Shown: piece after piece, positions 52,151 to 61,627 of the stretch | How the letters are laid out: each line of letters starts with the position of its first letter | Numbering within the stretch: the first letter of the stretch is position 1 | DNA from: JAVVVD01 sp036652795 | Lineage (GTDB): Bacteria > Bacillota > Clostridia > Christensenellales > CAG-138 | Length of the DNA stretch: 64,000 bases | Direction of reading: 5' to 3' | Assembly: GCA_036652795.1 (NCBI GenBank) | Contig: JAVVVD010000005.1 | Coordinates: 62,001-126,000, forward strand | Translations under genes and position numbers: made by a program | Notes under the pieces: generated by a model | Told to the model about the DNA's origin: nothing | The model's input: the letters and a program-made list of their open reading frames with translations, nothing else | Database searches by the model: none

Positions 52151-53050
52151 CTATACGGCGGCATGTGCCGCCACCGCACCCAGCGCGATAGACGCAAGCT
52201 TGACCTGTGCGCTGTCCGCCCTTGATACGAGTACGATTGGCACCCGCGCGCCTGTTACTATGCCTGCGGATTTTGCGGAGCCAAAATAGGTGAGCGCCTT
52301 GCCTATGCCATTTCCAACCTCGTATGTTGGCATAAGCAGTATGTCTGCTTCTCCTGCGCCCTGCACCATATAACCCTTATGCGCCGCCGCCGCCTGGCTT
52401 ATAGCCAAATCCAGCCCCACAGGGCCAAATACCTTCATATCATATTTATCCCAGCGTTCCGTCATGCTGCATAGCGCCTGCGCATCCATCGTGGCCTGTA
52501 TCTTTGGGCTAACCACTTCGCTGCCCGCTATACATGCAGCGTATATGCGCCCATAGCCAAGCGCTTTCATTAATGTGGCAGCGTTCTCAAGTATATCCGC
52601 CTTTTTTGAAACATCAGGATATGGGTTCATGCCGCCGTCGGTGTTTGCAAGCAGCTTATGCTCCGGCGCTTCATATAGCATAACATGGCTTAGCAGTCTA
52701 TCTGCCGTAAGCCCGTTATCCTTGTCCACTACCGCGCGCAGCATATCCGTTGTGTTTAACAATCCCTTCATCAAAAAGTCAGCATGGCCTTCCCTCACAA
52801 GCTTCACTGCCGCCTTCGCGCAGGCTATATCATCATCTGCGCTCACCATTTGGAACTTTGCCTCGCCCATCTCGTGCAGCATGGCGCTCATTCGCACTTC
52901 ATCGCCCACAAGCACAGCATCGCACAGCCCCTGCATACGCGCCGAGCATACCGCCGCAAGCACATCCTTATCGTGCGCAGCAGCTACGGCAATTGTTCCC
53001 CCGCGGTATTCCTGTGCGGCAGCGATTATTTTATCAATTGTATTTAGCAT
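52151..53050 (-). CDS. ptb: Phosphate butyryltransferase family protein (second copy)
   Basis: The 299-residue protein shows the same blocks as the ptb at 31.5 kb (AVAAAHDKDVLAAVCSARM, FLMKGLLNTTDMLRAVV, KSAGIVTGARVPIVLVSR) but is clearly divergent. It converts acyl-CoA to acyl phosphate. It follows buk and precedes iorAB, so aryl-acetyl-CoA or a related acyl-CoA may be its substrate. GGTGA lies 6 bases before the ATG. Confidence 0.88.
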   Translation of the reverse strand: MLNTIDKIIAAAQEYRGGTIAVAAAHDKDVLAAVCSARMQGLCDAVLVGDEVRMSAMLHEMGEAKFQMVSADDDIACAKAAVKLVREGHADFLMKGLLNTTDMLRAVVDKDNGLTADRLLSHVMLYEAPEHKLLANTDGGMNPYPDVSKKADILENAATLMKALGYGRIYAACIAGSEVVSPKIQATMDAQALCSMTERWDKYDMKVFGPVGLDLAISQAAAAHKGYMVQGAGEADILLMPTYEVGNGIGKALTYFGSAKSAGIVTGARVPIVLVSRADSAQVKLASIALGAVAAHAAV

Positions 53051-53131
53051 ATAATTTCACCCCGTTATACTAATTCAGCTCATTAATGCGTTTACCTGCG
53101 CAAGCTGATTCCACGTCAATTTATACGAGTA

Positions 53132-54184
53132 TTAATACACGCTTGCCGCTTCGCCATGCAGCACCCTAAGCCCACCCTGCGCCAGACTTCTCATTTCTTC
53201 CTCGCCCGGCAGACATATTATGCGCCCAAGCTTGCCAATATAGCCAGTTATCGCATCGCACAGCGCCGTGCTGTTGGCTATGCCGCCTGTAAACACAACC
53301 GCGTCAACATCATAGCGCAGCACCGCCGCCATGGCGCCTATGTCCTTGGCATGCTGATAGGCCAACGCATCAAATATCAGCTTGGCATCCGCTTCGCCTA
53401 AGTGCGCGCGCCGCTCTACCTCGCGAAAATCCCGTGTGCCCAGATATGAAAACACGCCGGCTTCACTGCCCAGTTTCTTTTTTACCTCTGACTTTGTGAG
53501 CCCTGAAAAGCACATGTTGATAACTGCGTTAACAGGTAGGCTTCCGCCGCGATCCATCGCAAAGCTGCCCTCATCCTTGACATTAAACATATCCACCACA
53601 AGCCCACGCTTATGTGCCGCTACTGAAACGCCGCCGCCCATGTGTACTACTATCAGGTTTACCTCATTATATGGCTTGCCCAACAGTTCTGCGGCCTTGC
53701 GCGCCATGCTCTTTTGATTTAGTGCATGAAAAAAGCTCTCTCGCTGCATACCGCAATAGCCCGAAACACGCGCAACATCCGTAAGCTCATCCACCGAAAC
53801 GGGGTCCACAAAATACGCCTTAACGCCGGCCATGTCCGCAATCTCTTTAGCCAGCACCACTCCAAGATTGGATGCATGTTCGCCATATGGCGGATCCATC
53901 ACATCCGCTATCACCCGTTCCGTCACCTCGTATGTTCCTGATGGGATATGCCTTAGCAGTCCGCCTCTGCCCACCACCGCGTTAAAATCGGCCACAGCGC
54001 AACCTGCACACTTGAGCCAATCGAGTATCAGCCTTAGTCTATATTCTTTTTGATCGATTATCCTGTTAAACTGCGCAAGCTCCTGCGCCGGATGCTCTAT
54101 ATTGGTTTTGAGTATTTCTGTTTCATCGTTGAAAACAGCAATTTTTGTGCTGGTTGCGCCCGGATTGATAATAAGCAGCTTCAT
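53132..54184 (-). CDS. buk: Butyrate kinase family protein (second copy)
   Basis: The 350-residue kinase has INPGATSTKIAVFND at the N-terminus, GRGGLLRHIPSGTYEV, HMGGGVSVAAHKRG and VFTGGIANS. It would form ATP from the acyl phosphate made by the adjacent ptb. The ATG at 54184 has a perfect GGAGG five bases upstream; the longer open frame from 54232 has none. It is the first gene of the buk-ptb-iorA-iorB-aminotransferase operon. Confidence 0.9.
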   Translation of the reverse strand: MKLLIINPGATSTKIAVFNDETEILKTNIEHPAQELAQFNRIIDQKEYRLRLILDWLKCAGCAVADFNAVVGRGGLLRHIPSGTYEVTERVIADVMDPPYGEHASNLGVVLAKEIADMAGVKAYFVDPVSVDELTDVARVSGYCGMQRESFFHALNQKSMARKAAELLGKPYNEVNLIVVHMGGGVSVAAHKRGLVVDMFNVKDEGSFAMDRGGSLPVNAVINMCFSGLTKSEVKKKLGSEAGVFSYLGTRDFREVERRAHLGEADAKLIFDALAYQHAKDIGAMAAVLRYDVDAVVFTGGIANSTALCDAITGYIGKLGRIICLPGEEEMRSLAQGGLRVLHGEAASVY

Positions 54185-54330
54185 TTGCGCCTCCAATGCT
54201 TCCATTACTCGAATATGCTTACATCGTATCACATGCTTATTTTATATAAAAGCGATTTGCATCTTATATCTTATATATTGTTGCCACGCCGATTTAACAT
54301 GCAATTTTCAATACTCAATAATATAAAAAT

Positions 54331-54357
54331 CGGCATTGGGCAATAACGCCAATGCCG
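54331..54357 (-). terminator. Terminator of the E1 operon
   Basis: The 9-bp stem CGGCATTGG / CCAATGCCG is followed by ATTTTTAT on the minus strand, separating the E1 operon from the buk-ptb-ior operon. Confidence 0.85.
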
Positions 54358-54389
54358 TAAATCTACACAGCACCAAATTATATGCTGCT

Positions 54390-56822
54390 TTACACGCCCT
54401 CGCGGCTTCGCCGCAAAACTTCTTCCATATCGGCATCATTCCCCATCACGGCGCACATTGCGGTCAATATGCGCTGCGGCGTAGGAAAAAACGCTTCCGT
54501 GTATTCATGTGCGGGCGTTATCCAGTTTCGTGCGCCCACTACCGCCGGTGCGGCCGCCAAATCCGCAAAGCACAATGATGATATATTACTCGCCAGCGTA
54601 TGCATGAATGAACCACGCTCCACCGCATCCCCCACCACCACTATCCTGTGGGTCTTTTTAACCGAACGCACCACTATATCGTAATCAAACGGCACAAGGC
54701 TGCGCGCATCTATCAGTTCCGCGTTAAGGCCATGCCGCTCTTTAAGCAGCTGGGCCGCTTCACTCGCGCGGTACAGCGCGGCGCCTATGCTAAGTATAGT
54801 TATATCCTCGCCCTCACGCTTTATATCCGGCACGCCTATGGGCAGCTCATACTCCTTATCCGGCACTCCACCCGCATGGAACATCTCGCCCATATCGTAT
54901 AGACGCTGGCTTTCTAAAAACACCACCGGATCGCTGCCATTGAGCGCACTCTGCATAAGTCCCTTCGCATCATACGGCGTTGCCGGATATACCACCTTTA
55001 GGCCTGGAACATGCGCAAGCATCGCGGAAAAATCCTGACTGTGCTGTGCGCCGTATTTATATCCCACGCTCATGCGCAGCACAACCGGCATTTTGAGCGT
55101 GCCTGCGCTCATTGCTTGCCACTTGGCCAGCTGATTAAACAGCTCGTCCCCCGCGCGACCCATAAAATCGTTGTACATCACCTCGGCCACCACACGGCCA
55201 CCACACATTGCGTAACCTGTTGCAGCGCCCACTATTGCGCCCTCCGCAATTGGGGAATTGAACAGCCTTTTATACGGCAGCGCCTCTGTAAAGCCATTAT
55301 ATACGCCAAATGCGCCACCCCAATCCCTTACCTCTTCGCCGAATGCGATAAGGCTGGAATCCTCGTAGAATTTGTTGATTATCGGTTCTGCCACGGCATT
55401 GCGGAAGCTGTATACAGCTTCCTTAGGCAATTGCCTGCCATCCGCATCAAGACAAAAGCGTGCTTTGCCCGAAAGCGCCGTAAGCGCAGGGCATTTTTCC
55501 TTTGGAAGCAGCACCTCAGGCATTGCGGCGCCAAATGCGCGCACACTCGCGTTTGAATACATCAGCTTTTCCAGCGCATTAGTTCCGCTGCCGCCCATAT
55601 CCATCAGCGGCGATATTCCATCGTCCACAGCCAGCTTCAGGCAGCGCAGCACATCCTGCTGCACATCTAGTCGCAACTGCGCAAGCGCGCCCTCATCACA
55701 CAAGCCAACGTCAGTAAGCTGCGTACCCAGGCGCGCTATCGGATCGTGCGCGCGCCATGCATCCACCTCGGCTTGGGTGCGATAGCTGCCGCTATCAGAG
55801 CATGAGTGCGGACAGGTGCGGTAGGTCATCACATCCATCAGCACAGGTCCGTCCGCCTTGGCAACCGGCAACAGCCTTTTATATGCATCCATAACCGCAA
55901 ACACGTCAAGGCCATTTATCCGTTCCGCGTGCAACATGTTTTTGCTTACGCCCGCAGCCACCCGTGCAGCAACGCCATACGCCATTGTTTCGCCGCGGGT
56001 CTGCCCGCCCATCCCGTAAAAGTTATCACTTACATTGAATATCAGCGGCACTCCGCCGCTTTGCCACAGCGTACGGTATTGATCCATGGACGAAAAGCAC
56101 AGTGCTTCCCACACTGGCCCGCAAGCCAGCGACCCATCTCCTGTATTGCACACCACTACGCCCGGCTTATCGTTTATCAGCTTATTTAGCGCCGCACCCA
56201 CGGCGATATCCGCACTTGCGCCCACAAGCGCATTGTTGGGGTATATGCCAAACGGCACAAAAAAGGCGTGCATCGGGCCGCCCAGCCCCCTATTAAAGCC
56301 GTTTGCCTTTGCAAACACCTCGCTGATAAAGCCATACAACACAAAATCGCGCGCTACCTCCCTGATAGGTCTGCTGTCGTCCGCCACTGCGTGGTACACA
56401 GTTCCGCCCAGATAACCCTCCATTATAGCGAGCAGTCTGTCCTCATCCAGCAGCGCCACAGTGCGCATAGCCTTTGCAATTACATCGCCATGGCAGCGAT
56501 GCGTGCCAAATATTATATCGTCCACATCCAGATGAAACGCCTCACCCACATACATTGCCTCCTGCCCTATACCAAGGTGTGCAGGTCCGGGATGGTGATG
56601 GCGCACACCATTATATTCGCCTTGCATCTTGATTGCGCCCAGCATGGTTTCCACCTCGCGGATACAGCACATATCACGGTATATGCCAAGCAGCTCAGCT
56701 GGCAAAAAGTTGTTTTTTTCATCGGCAAATATTTTTTTATATTGGAAAGCAGGGATATCTTTAAACCGGATATCCCCCTCGCTAAGTATTTCGTGTGGAT
56801 CTATATCGATTAGCTTTGTCAT
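54390..56822 (-). CDS. Fused alpha-beta E1 component of a 2-oxoacid dehydrogenase
   Basis: This 810-residue protein joins an E1-alpha domain (about 1-400; HHPGPAHLGIGQEAMYVGEA, TPP site NTGDGSLACGPVWEAL continuing to NVSDNFYGMGGQ) to an E1-beta domain (about 465-795; AFGEEVRDWGGAFGVYNGF, FNSPIAEGAIVGAATGYAM, DARSLVPFDYDIV). E1 decarboxylates a 2-oxoacid and passes the acyl group to a lipoyl E2, but no E2, E3 or lipoyl protein is encoded nearby. The spacing between GDG and the metal-binding Asn is longer than usual. The substrate could be pyruvate, a branched oxoacid or acetoin. It is the third gene of a three-gene operon. Confidence 0.82.
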   Translation of the reverse strand: MTKLIDIDPHEILSEGDIRFKDIPAFQYKKIFADEKNNFLPAELLGIYRDMCCIREVETMLGAIKMQGEYNGVRHHHPGPAHLGIGQEAMYVGEAFHLDVDDIIFGTHRCHGDVIAKAMRTVALLDEDRLLAIMEGYLGGTVYHAVADDSRPIREVARDFVLYGFISEVFAKANGFNRGLGGPMHAFFVPFGIYPNNALVGASADIAVGAALNKLINDKPGVVVCNTGDGSLACGPVWEALCFSSMDQYRTLWQSGGVPLIFNVSDNFYGMGGQTRGETMAYGVAARVAAGVSKNMLHAERINGLDVFAVMDAYKRLLPVAKADGPVLMDVMTYRTCPHSCSDSGSYRTQAEVDAWRAHDPIARLGTQLTDVGLCDEGALAQLRLDVQQDVLRCLKLAVDDGISPLMDMGGSGTNALEKLMYSNASVRAFGAAMPEVLLPKEKCPALTALSGKARFCLDADGRQLPKEAVYSFRNAVAEPIINKFYEDSSLIAFGEEVRDWGGAFGVYNGFTEALPYKRLFNSPIAEGAIVGAATGYAMCGGRVVAEVMYNDFMGRAGDELFNQLAKWQAMSAGTLKMPVVLRMSVGYKYGAQHSQDFSAMLAHVPGLKVVYPATPYDAKGLMQSALNGSDPVVFLESQRLYDMGEMFHAGGVPDKEYELPIGVPDIKREGEDITILSIGAALYRASEAAQLLKERHGLNAELIDARSLVPFDYDIVVRSVKKTHRIVVVGDAVERGSFMHTLASNISSLCFADLAAAPAVVGARNWITPAHEYTEAFFPTPQRILTAMCAVMGNDADMEEVLRRSREGV

Positions 56823-56844
56823 TAGTCAAAATCCTTTTTATTCT

Positions 56845-57804
56845 CTATCGCACATCTATTGCAAACACGCCGCCCGCACCGCCGCTGTGCAGCATTAGTA
56901 TGTTTTTTTCGCCGTCGAAGCGGCCATTCCGGTTAAGCTCCAGCAACCCAGCAAAGGCTTTGCCCGTATACACCGGGTCAAATATCAGCCCCTCGGTCTT
57001 TGCCATATACCGTATGGCGGCGCATCCTTCGTTTGATGGTATTGCGTAGCCCTCTCCGAAGCAATATTCCACATGCACCGCAGCGCGCGCGTCTGTTTCC
57101 AAAATCCGTGCAGTCTGCATACACAGCCCTTCTACTATGGCTTCAAAATCATCATCGCTCACAGCAATGCCCGTTACCCTAGCCTTGGTATACAGCGCCG
57201 CGCCTAGCGCAAGCCCTGCCTGTGTACCTCCGCTGCCGGTGCAGCATATTATATGGTCAAGTTCAACGCCCATGGCCTTTGTCTGCTCAGCTATTTCCCT
57301 CACGCACTCAACATAGCCAAGCGCACCTAATGGTGTTGAACCGCCCACAGGCACTATATATGGTTTTCGGCCCTGCGCCTTAAGTTGCTTTGCCACATCA
57401 TCCATCTGGGCGTAAACATCGGCATAATCGTCGCTATCCACCATCTGCACAGGCGCGCCAAGCAGATCAGCTAGTACGAGATTACCCTTTTTCTCCATTA
57501 CTCCGCGCCCTTTTAGCACCAGCACGGCAGAAAGCCCCAGCATGTTGCAGCAGGCCGCGGTAAGCATTGCGTGGTTGCTCTGCGCGCCCCCTGTGGTAAT
57601 TACCGTATCGCAGCCCTGTGCAATCGCATCCGCCAGCAGGAACTCCAGCTTGCGCACCTTATTGCCGCCAAGTGAAACGCCCGTCATATCGTCCCGCTTT
57701 ATATAGATATTCTTGTTAAGCTCGCGGCTTAGATTATTCAGCTTATACAGCGGCGTGGGCAATTGTCCCAACCGCACCCTATTGAAATCCGTTATATCGC
57801 GCAT
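56845..57804 (-). CDS. D-cysteine desulfhydrase / ACC deaminase-family PLP enzyme
   Basis: The 319-residue fold-type II PLP protein has KRDDMTGVSLGGNKVRKLEF, with the Lys expected to bind PLP, TTGGAQSNHAMLTAACC and CTGSGGTQAGLALG. The family includes D-cysteine desulfhydrase, ACC deaminase and L-cysteate sulfo-lyase, so the exact reaction, usually release of ammonia and a 2-oxoacid from a small amino acid, cannot be fixed. It lies between a decarboxylase-like gene and the fused E1 and could supply E1 with a 2-oxoacid. GGAGG lies upstream. Confidence 0.82.
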   Translation of the reverse strand: MRDITDFNRVRLGQLPTPLYKLNNLSRELNKNIYIKRDDMTGVSLGGNKVRKLEFLLADAIAQGCDTVITTGGAQSNHAMLTAACCNMLGLSAVLVLKGRGVMEKKGNLVLADLLGAPVQMVDSDDYADVYAQMDDVAKQLKAQGRKPYIVPVGGSTPLGALGYVECVREIAEQTKAMGVELDHIICCTGSGGTQAGLALGAALYTKARVTGIAVSDDDFEAIVEGLCMQTARILETDARAAVHVEYCFGEGYAIPSNEGCAAIRYMAKTEGLIFDPVYTGKAFAGLLELNRNGRFDGEKNILMLHSGGAGGVFAIDVR

Positions 57805-57811
57805 CCGTTCG

Positions 57812-59077
57812 TTATTCCTCCATCTTCAATCTATCAAAGCCCAGCACATCCAGCGTGGCAAAATAGTCGCTTGGCGTTTCCGCGCGGCGTATAAGATTGA
57901 TGCCGCCATCTTTTTTCAGCATCAGCTCGGCACTGCGCAGCTTGCCATTATAATTGTACCCCATTGAAAATCCGTGCGCACCCGCATCATGTATCACGAG
58001 TAGATCACCCATATCTATCTGCGGCAGGGGTCTGTCTATAGCGAATTTATCGTTATTCTCGCACAGCGATCCCGTAATGTCGTATATATGATCGTGCGGC
58101 AGATCCTCCTTACCCATAACGCTTATATGATGGTACGCACCGTATATTGCTGGCCGCATAAGATTAACCGCACATGCATCCACACCTATAAAGCGCTTGT
58201 ATGTATCCTTTCTATGCACAGCGCGCGTAACAAGATAACCCGCAGGGCCGCTTATATACCTGCCAAGTTCAGTAAATACGGCAGGCTGCATTCCGTAAGC
58301 CGTAAGCTCTGATCTATATGCTTCCTCCACCCTTGAACCCACCCGCGCTATATCTATCGCGTCGTTATCATCGTAATATGGGATACCCACCCCGCCGGAT
58401 AGGTTTACAAACGCAATCTGCGCGCCGGTCTGCTCATGCAGCTCGCGCGCCGTTTTAAACATCAGCTTTGCCAGCACCGGATAGTAGTTCTCATCTGTGG
58501 TGTTTGATGCAAGGAACGCATGGATGCCAAAACGCTTTACGCCGATATCAAGCAAGCGTTTAAATCCGCTTGTAAGCTGCGGCCTAGTAAATCCGTATTT
58601 TGCTTCGCCCGGATTGCCCATTATTGTGTTGCCGATACGGAATTCGCCGCCGGGATTAAAGCGGCAGCTTATGATATCCGGTATTCCGCCGTGGGCAATT
58701 AAAAAATCTATATGGGTAATGTCGTCAAGATTTATTGTAGCATTCAATCTTCTTGCATACTCAAAGTCACGCGCGGGTGTAGCATTGGATGAAAACATTA
58801 TGTTCTCGCCTGTAATTCCCATGGCCTCCGCCATCATCAGCTCCGTATAGCTTGAGCAGTCCAGCCCGGCGCCAACCGAGGTCACCGCTCGCAGTACCTC
58901 AGGATTGGGGCATGCCTTTACTGCATAATATTCACGAAAGCCCTTATTCCAGGCAAACGCATCATACAGCCGCCTTGTGCGCTCGCACAGTGCGCGCTCA
59001 TCATAGAGATAAAAAGGAGTAGGATACTTTTTTGTTATATCCTCCAGCATATTCCTATCGAAAGGTAAATATTTCAT
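57812..59077 (-). CDS. Diaminopimelate decarboxylase-family PLP enzyme
   Basis: The 421-residue protein has the alanine-racemase-fold PLP domain (FREYYAVKACPNPEVLRAV, with the PLP Lys; FVNLSGGVGIPY) and the C-terminal beta domain with CENNDKFAIDRPLP. It is closest to LysA, which makes L-lysine from meso-diaminopimelate, but the substrate loop FGIHAFLASNTTDENYYP differs from the usual HCHIGSQ, and the gene sits in a catabolic-looking operon rather than with dap genes. Related decarboxylases act on other basic amino acids. GGAGG lies 9 bases upstream. Confidence 0.8.
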   Translation of the reverse strand: MKYLPFDRNMLEDITKKYPTPFYLYDERALCERTRRLYDAFAWNKGFREYYAVKACPNPEVLRAVTSVGAGLDCSSYTELMMAEAMGITGENIMFSSNATPARDFEYARRLNATINLDDITHIDFLIAHGGIPDIISCRFNPGGEFRIGNTIMGNPGEAKYGFTRPQLTSGFKRLLDIGVKRFGIHAFLASNTTDENYYPVLAKLMFKTARELHEQTGAQIAFVNLSGGVGIPYYDDNDAIDIARVGSRVEEAYRSELTAYGMQPAVFTELGRYISGPAGYLVTRAVHRKDTYKRFIGVDACAVNLMRPAIYGAYHHISVMGKEDLPHDHIYDITGSLCENNDKFAIDRPLPQIDMGDLLVIHDAGAHGFSMGYNYNGKLRSAELMLKKDGGINLIRRAETPSDYFATLDVLGFDRLKMEE

Positions 59078-59174
59078 CAGATATTGCCTCCAACACTTTG
59101 CCCAACGATTATAACATAGTATAATTGGATAATAAATGAACTAGTTATAAATTACATATGAGAGGTATATCGGC

Positions 59175-61556
59175 ATGGCATACGAGGATACTGTGCGCGC
59201 GCTTGTTGCACAGCTCACACTTGAAGAAAAAGCGTCGCTGCTCTCCGGCATGGATTTCTGGCATACCAAGGCAATACAGCGGCTTAACATCCCGGCCGTC
59301 GCCGTTTCAGATGGACCGCATGGCCTGCGCAAGGTACGCGAGGATGCCAAGGAAGGCAACATAAACGCCGCCGTGCCGGCAACATGCTTTCCCCCCGCCT
59401 GCACAACGGCCTGTTCGTTTGATCCGCAGCTGCTCAGCCAGATGGGCGCAGCCATCGGCGAAGAGGCGCGCGCAAACGGCGTAAACGTAGTGCTTGGCCC
59501 AGGCGTCAACATAAAGCGCAGCCCGCTTTGCGGCCGAAACTTCGAATATTTTTCCGAGGACCCGCTTCTGGCAGGAAGTATGGCCACGGCATTCATACAG
59601 GGTGTGCAAAGTACTGGCTGCGGTACATCAGTTAAGCACTTTGCCCTCAACAATCAGGAAACCCGCCGCATGAAGACGGATTCCGTTGTGGACGAGCGCG
59701 CCCTGCACGAGATATACCTTCCTGCCTTTGAGCAGGCAATACGATATGGCAAACCCCATGCCGTAATGTGCGCCTATAACCGTGTGTTTGGCGAATATGC
59801 ATCGGACAGCCGTCGCCTGCTTACTGATATTCTCAGGGTTGAATGGGGTTTTGACGGGCTTGTGATTAGTGACTGGGGTGCAACCAACGACCGCATCGCG
59901 GGCGCCATTGCCGGGCTTGATCTTGAAATGCCGCCGCAAAATGGTTATGAGAACGACAAAAAACTTGTTGCAGCTGTGCGCACAGGCGCTTTAGACGAAT
60001 CCATAATTGACACAGCGGCACAAAACGTTATAGCTCTGGCTTTGCGTTACCGCGATACGCAGCCGCAAGATTTTGACGTTGACGCGCACCATGAGCTTGC
60101 TCGCCGCATTGCAGGCGAATCTGCCGTGCTGCTTAAAAATGATGGCTCACTGCCGCTTACAGGCGAGCCCATAGCCGTGCTGGGCGCATTTGCCAAGCAC
60201 AGCCGTTATCAGGGCAGCGGCAGCTCAAAGATAAATCCCACGCGTATCGACAGCGCCTATGCTTCGCTTGCCGGAGCCGGAATACCAATGAGCTATGCCC
60301 CCGGATACCGCATGGACTGCGATGCGCCGGATGCGGTGCTGATCGACCAAGCCGTGGCGCTCGCCGCTCAGGCACCTGCCGCCGTGATATTCGCAGGACT
60401 TCCGGACAGCTTTGAATCCGAAGGGTTCGATCGCCAATCCATGGCCATGCCACAAGCCCATATCAAGCTCATTGACGCCGTATGCAAAGTCAATAATAAC
60501 GTCACCGTCGTGCTATACGGCGGCTCTCCTATGGAGCTACCGTTTGCCGGCCGAGTATCAGCCATACTGCTGTGCTACCTGCCCGGCCAGGCTGGGGGCC
60601 GCGCCGTATGCGACCTGCTTACAGGGAGTGTCAATCCATCCGGCAGGTTGGCGGAAAGCTGGCCGCTGGAGCTTAGCCATACCCCTTGCCACGCGTATTT
60701 CCCGGGAAAAGGTCAAAGTGTGGAATATCGTGAAAGCATATTTGTTGGCTACCGCTATTATCTTAGCGCTGATAAGCCTGTGCGCTATCCATTCGGCCAT
60801 GGGCTTAGCTATACAACTTTTGAATATTCGGCCATACGGCTTAATGATACATTTAAAAAGGATGGCCGCGTCATCGTCTCCTTCTCTGTAAAGAATACCG
60901 GCAACCGCGCCGGCAGCGAGGTCGTGCAGCTATACGTCAACAAGCGCGACCCTGTAATGTTCCGCCCGGCACTCACATTGCGCGGCTTTAAAAAGCTTGC
61001 GCTCGCGCCAGGCGAGCAAGGTCTTGCTGAATTTGTGCTTACAGAGCATGACTTTGCCTATTATGATACGCAGGACGCGGCATGGCGCCTTGAATCCGGT
61101 GAATATATCATATGTGCGGGCGCATCCTGCGTTGATATACGACAAACATCCCGGCTTAGTCTGCCCGGAAGCCCCGGACGCAAAGGCCCCCAAGCATACT
61201 ATGATCTATCCGGCGGTATAAGCATATCAGACGCTGATTTTGAGCGGATGCTAGGCCGCCCCATTCCCCCTGCGCAGCTGCCGCCTGATGCCCCAATAAC
61301 GCTCAACAGCAGCCCGAGCGAAACAGCGCACCTACCCGCTGGCAGGCGGCTGCTGTGGTTGCTCAAAAAAATTGCTCCAATTGCAATGGGCAACAGTGCG
61401 GACGTGCGCATTATGACGCAAGAAGCCCTGCCGGATATGCCGCTTCGAGCCCTAAGCGTGATGAGCGGCGGCATTTTGTCGTTTACGCTCATGCAAAAGC
61501 TTGTAAACAGGCTGGAGAAGCAAAACAAGAAAAGCTTCCACAGAAACAATATTTGA
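59175..61556 (+). CDS. Glycoside hydrolase family 3 beta-glucosidase
   Basis: This 793-residue enzyme has the GH3 N-terminal barrel with nucleophile Asp in GLVISDWGATNDR and the substrate segments VSDGPHGLRK and SVKHFALNNQE, the C-terminal alpha/beta domain (LGAFAKHSRYQGSGSS), a fibronectin-III-like domain (about 575-650) and an extra C-terminal tail common in clostridial homologues. No signal peptide is present, so it acts inside the cell on imported beta-glucosides. GAGAGG precedes the ATG. It is the only carbohydrate enzyme in the window. Confidence 0.93.
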   Translation: MAYEDTVRALVAQLTLEEKASLLSGMDFWHTKAIQRLNIPAVAVSDGPHGLRKVREDAKEGNINAAVPATCFPPACTTACSFDPQLLSQMGAAIGEEARANGVNVVLGPGVNIKRSPLCGRNFEYFSEDPLLAGSMATAFIQGVQSTGCGTSVKHFALNNQETRRMKTDSVVDERALHEIYLPAFEQAIRYGKPHAVMCAYNRVFGEYASDSRRLLTDILRVEWGFDGLVISDWGATNDRIAGAIAGLDLEMPPQNGYENDKKLVAAVRTGALDESIIDTAAQNVIALALRYRDTQPQDFDVDAHHELARRIAGESAVLLKNDGSLPLTGEPIAVLGAFAKHSRYQGSGSSKINPTRIDSAYASLAGAGIPMSYAPGYRMDCDAPDAVLIDQAVALAAQAPAAVIFAGLPDSFESEGFDRQSMAMPQAHIKLIDAVCKVNNNVTVVLYGGSPMELPFAGRVSAILLCYLPGQAGGRAVCDLLTGSVNPSGRLAESWPLELSHTPCHAYFPGKGQSVEYRESIFVGYRYYLSADKPVRYPFGHGLSYTTFEYSAIRLNDTFKKDGRVIVSFSVKNTGNRAGSEVVQLYVNKRDPVMFRPALTLRGFKKLALAPGEQGLAEFVLTEHDFAYYDTQDAAWRLESGEYIICAGASCVDIRQTSRLSLPGSPGRKGPQAYYDLSGGISISDADFERMLGRPIPPAQLPPDAPITLNSSPSETAHLPAGRRLLWLLKKIAPIAMGNSADVRIMTQEALPDMPLRALSVMSGGILSFTLMQKLVNRLEKQNKKSFHRNNI

Positions 61557-61582
61557 CGGTCCGTAAAATTTAGTCATATAGC

Positions 61583-61617
61583 AAAATGAGCTGCCTGTAA
61601 ACCGGCAGCTCATTTTT
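61583..61617 (+). terminator. Bidirectional terminator between the GH3 and ABC permease genes
   Basis: The 13-bp perfect stem AAAATGAGCTGCC / GGCAGCTCATTTT is flanked by A and T runs and serves two convergent genes. Confidence 0.92.
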
Positions 61618-61627
61618 GCACTGAAGG

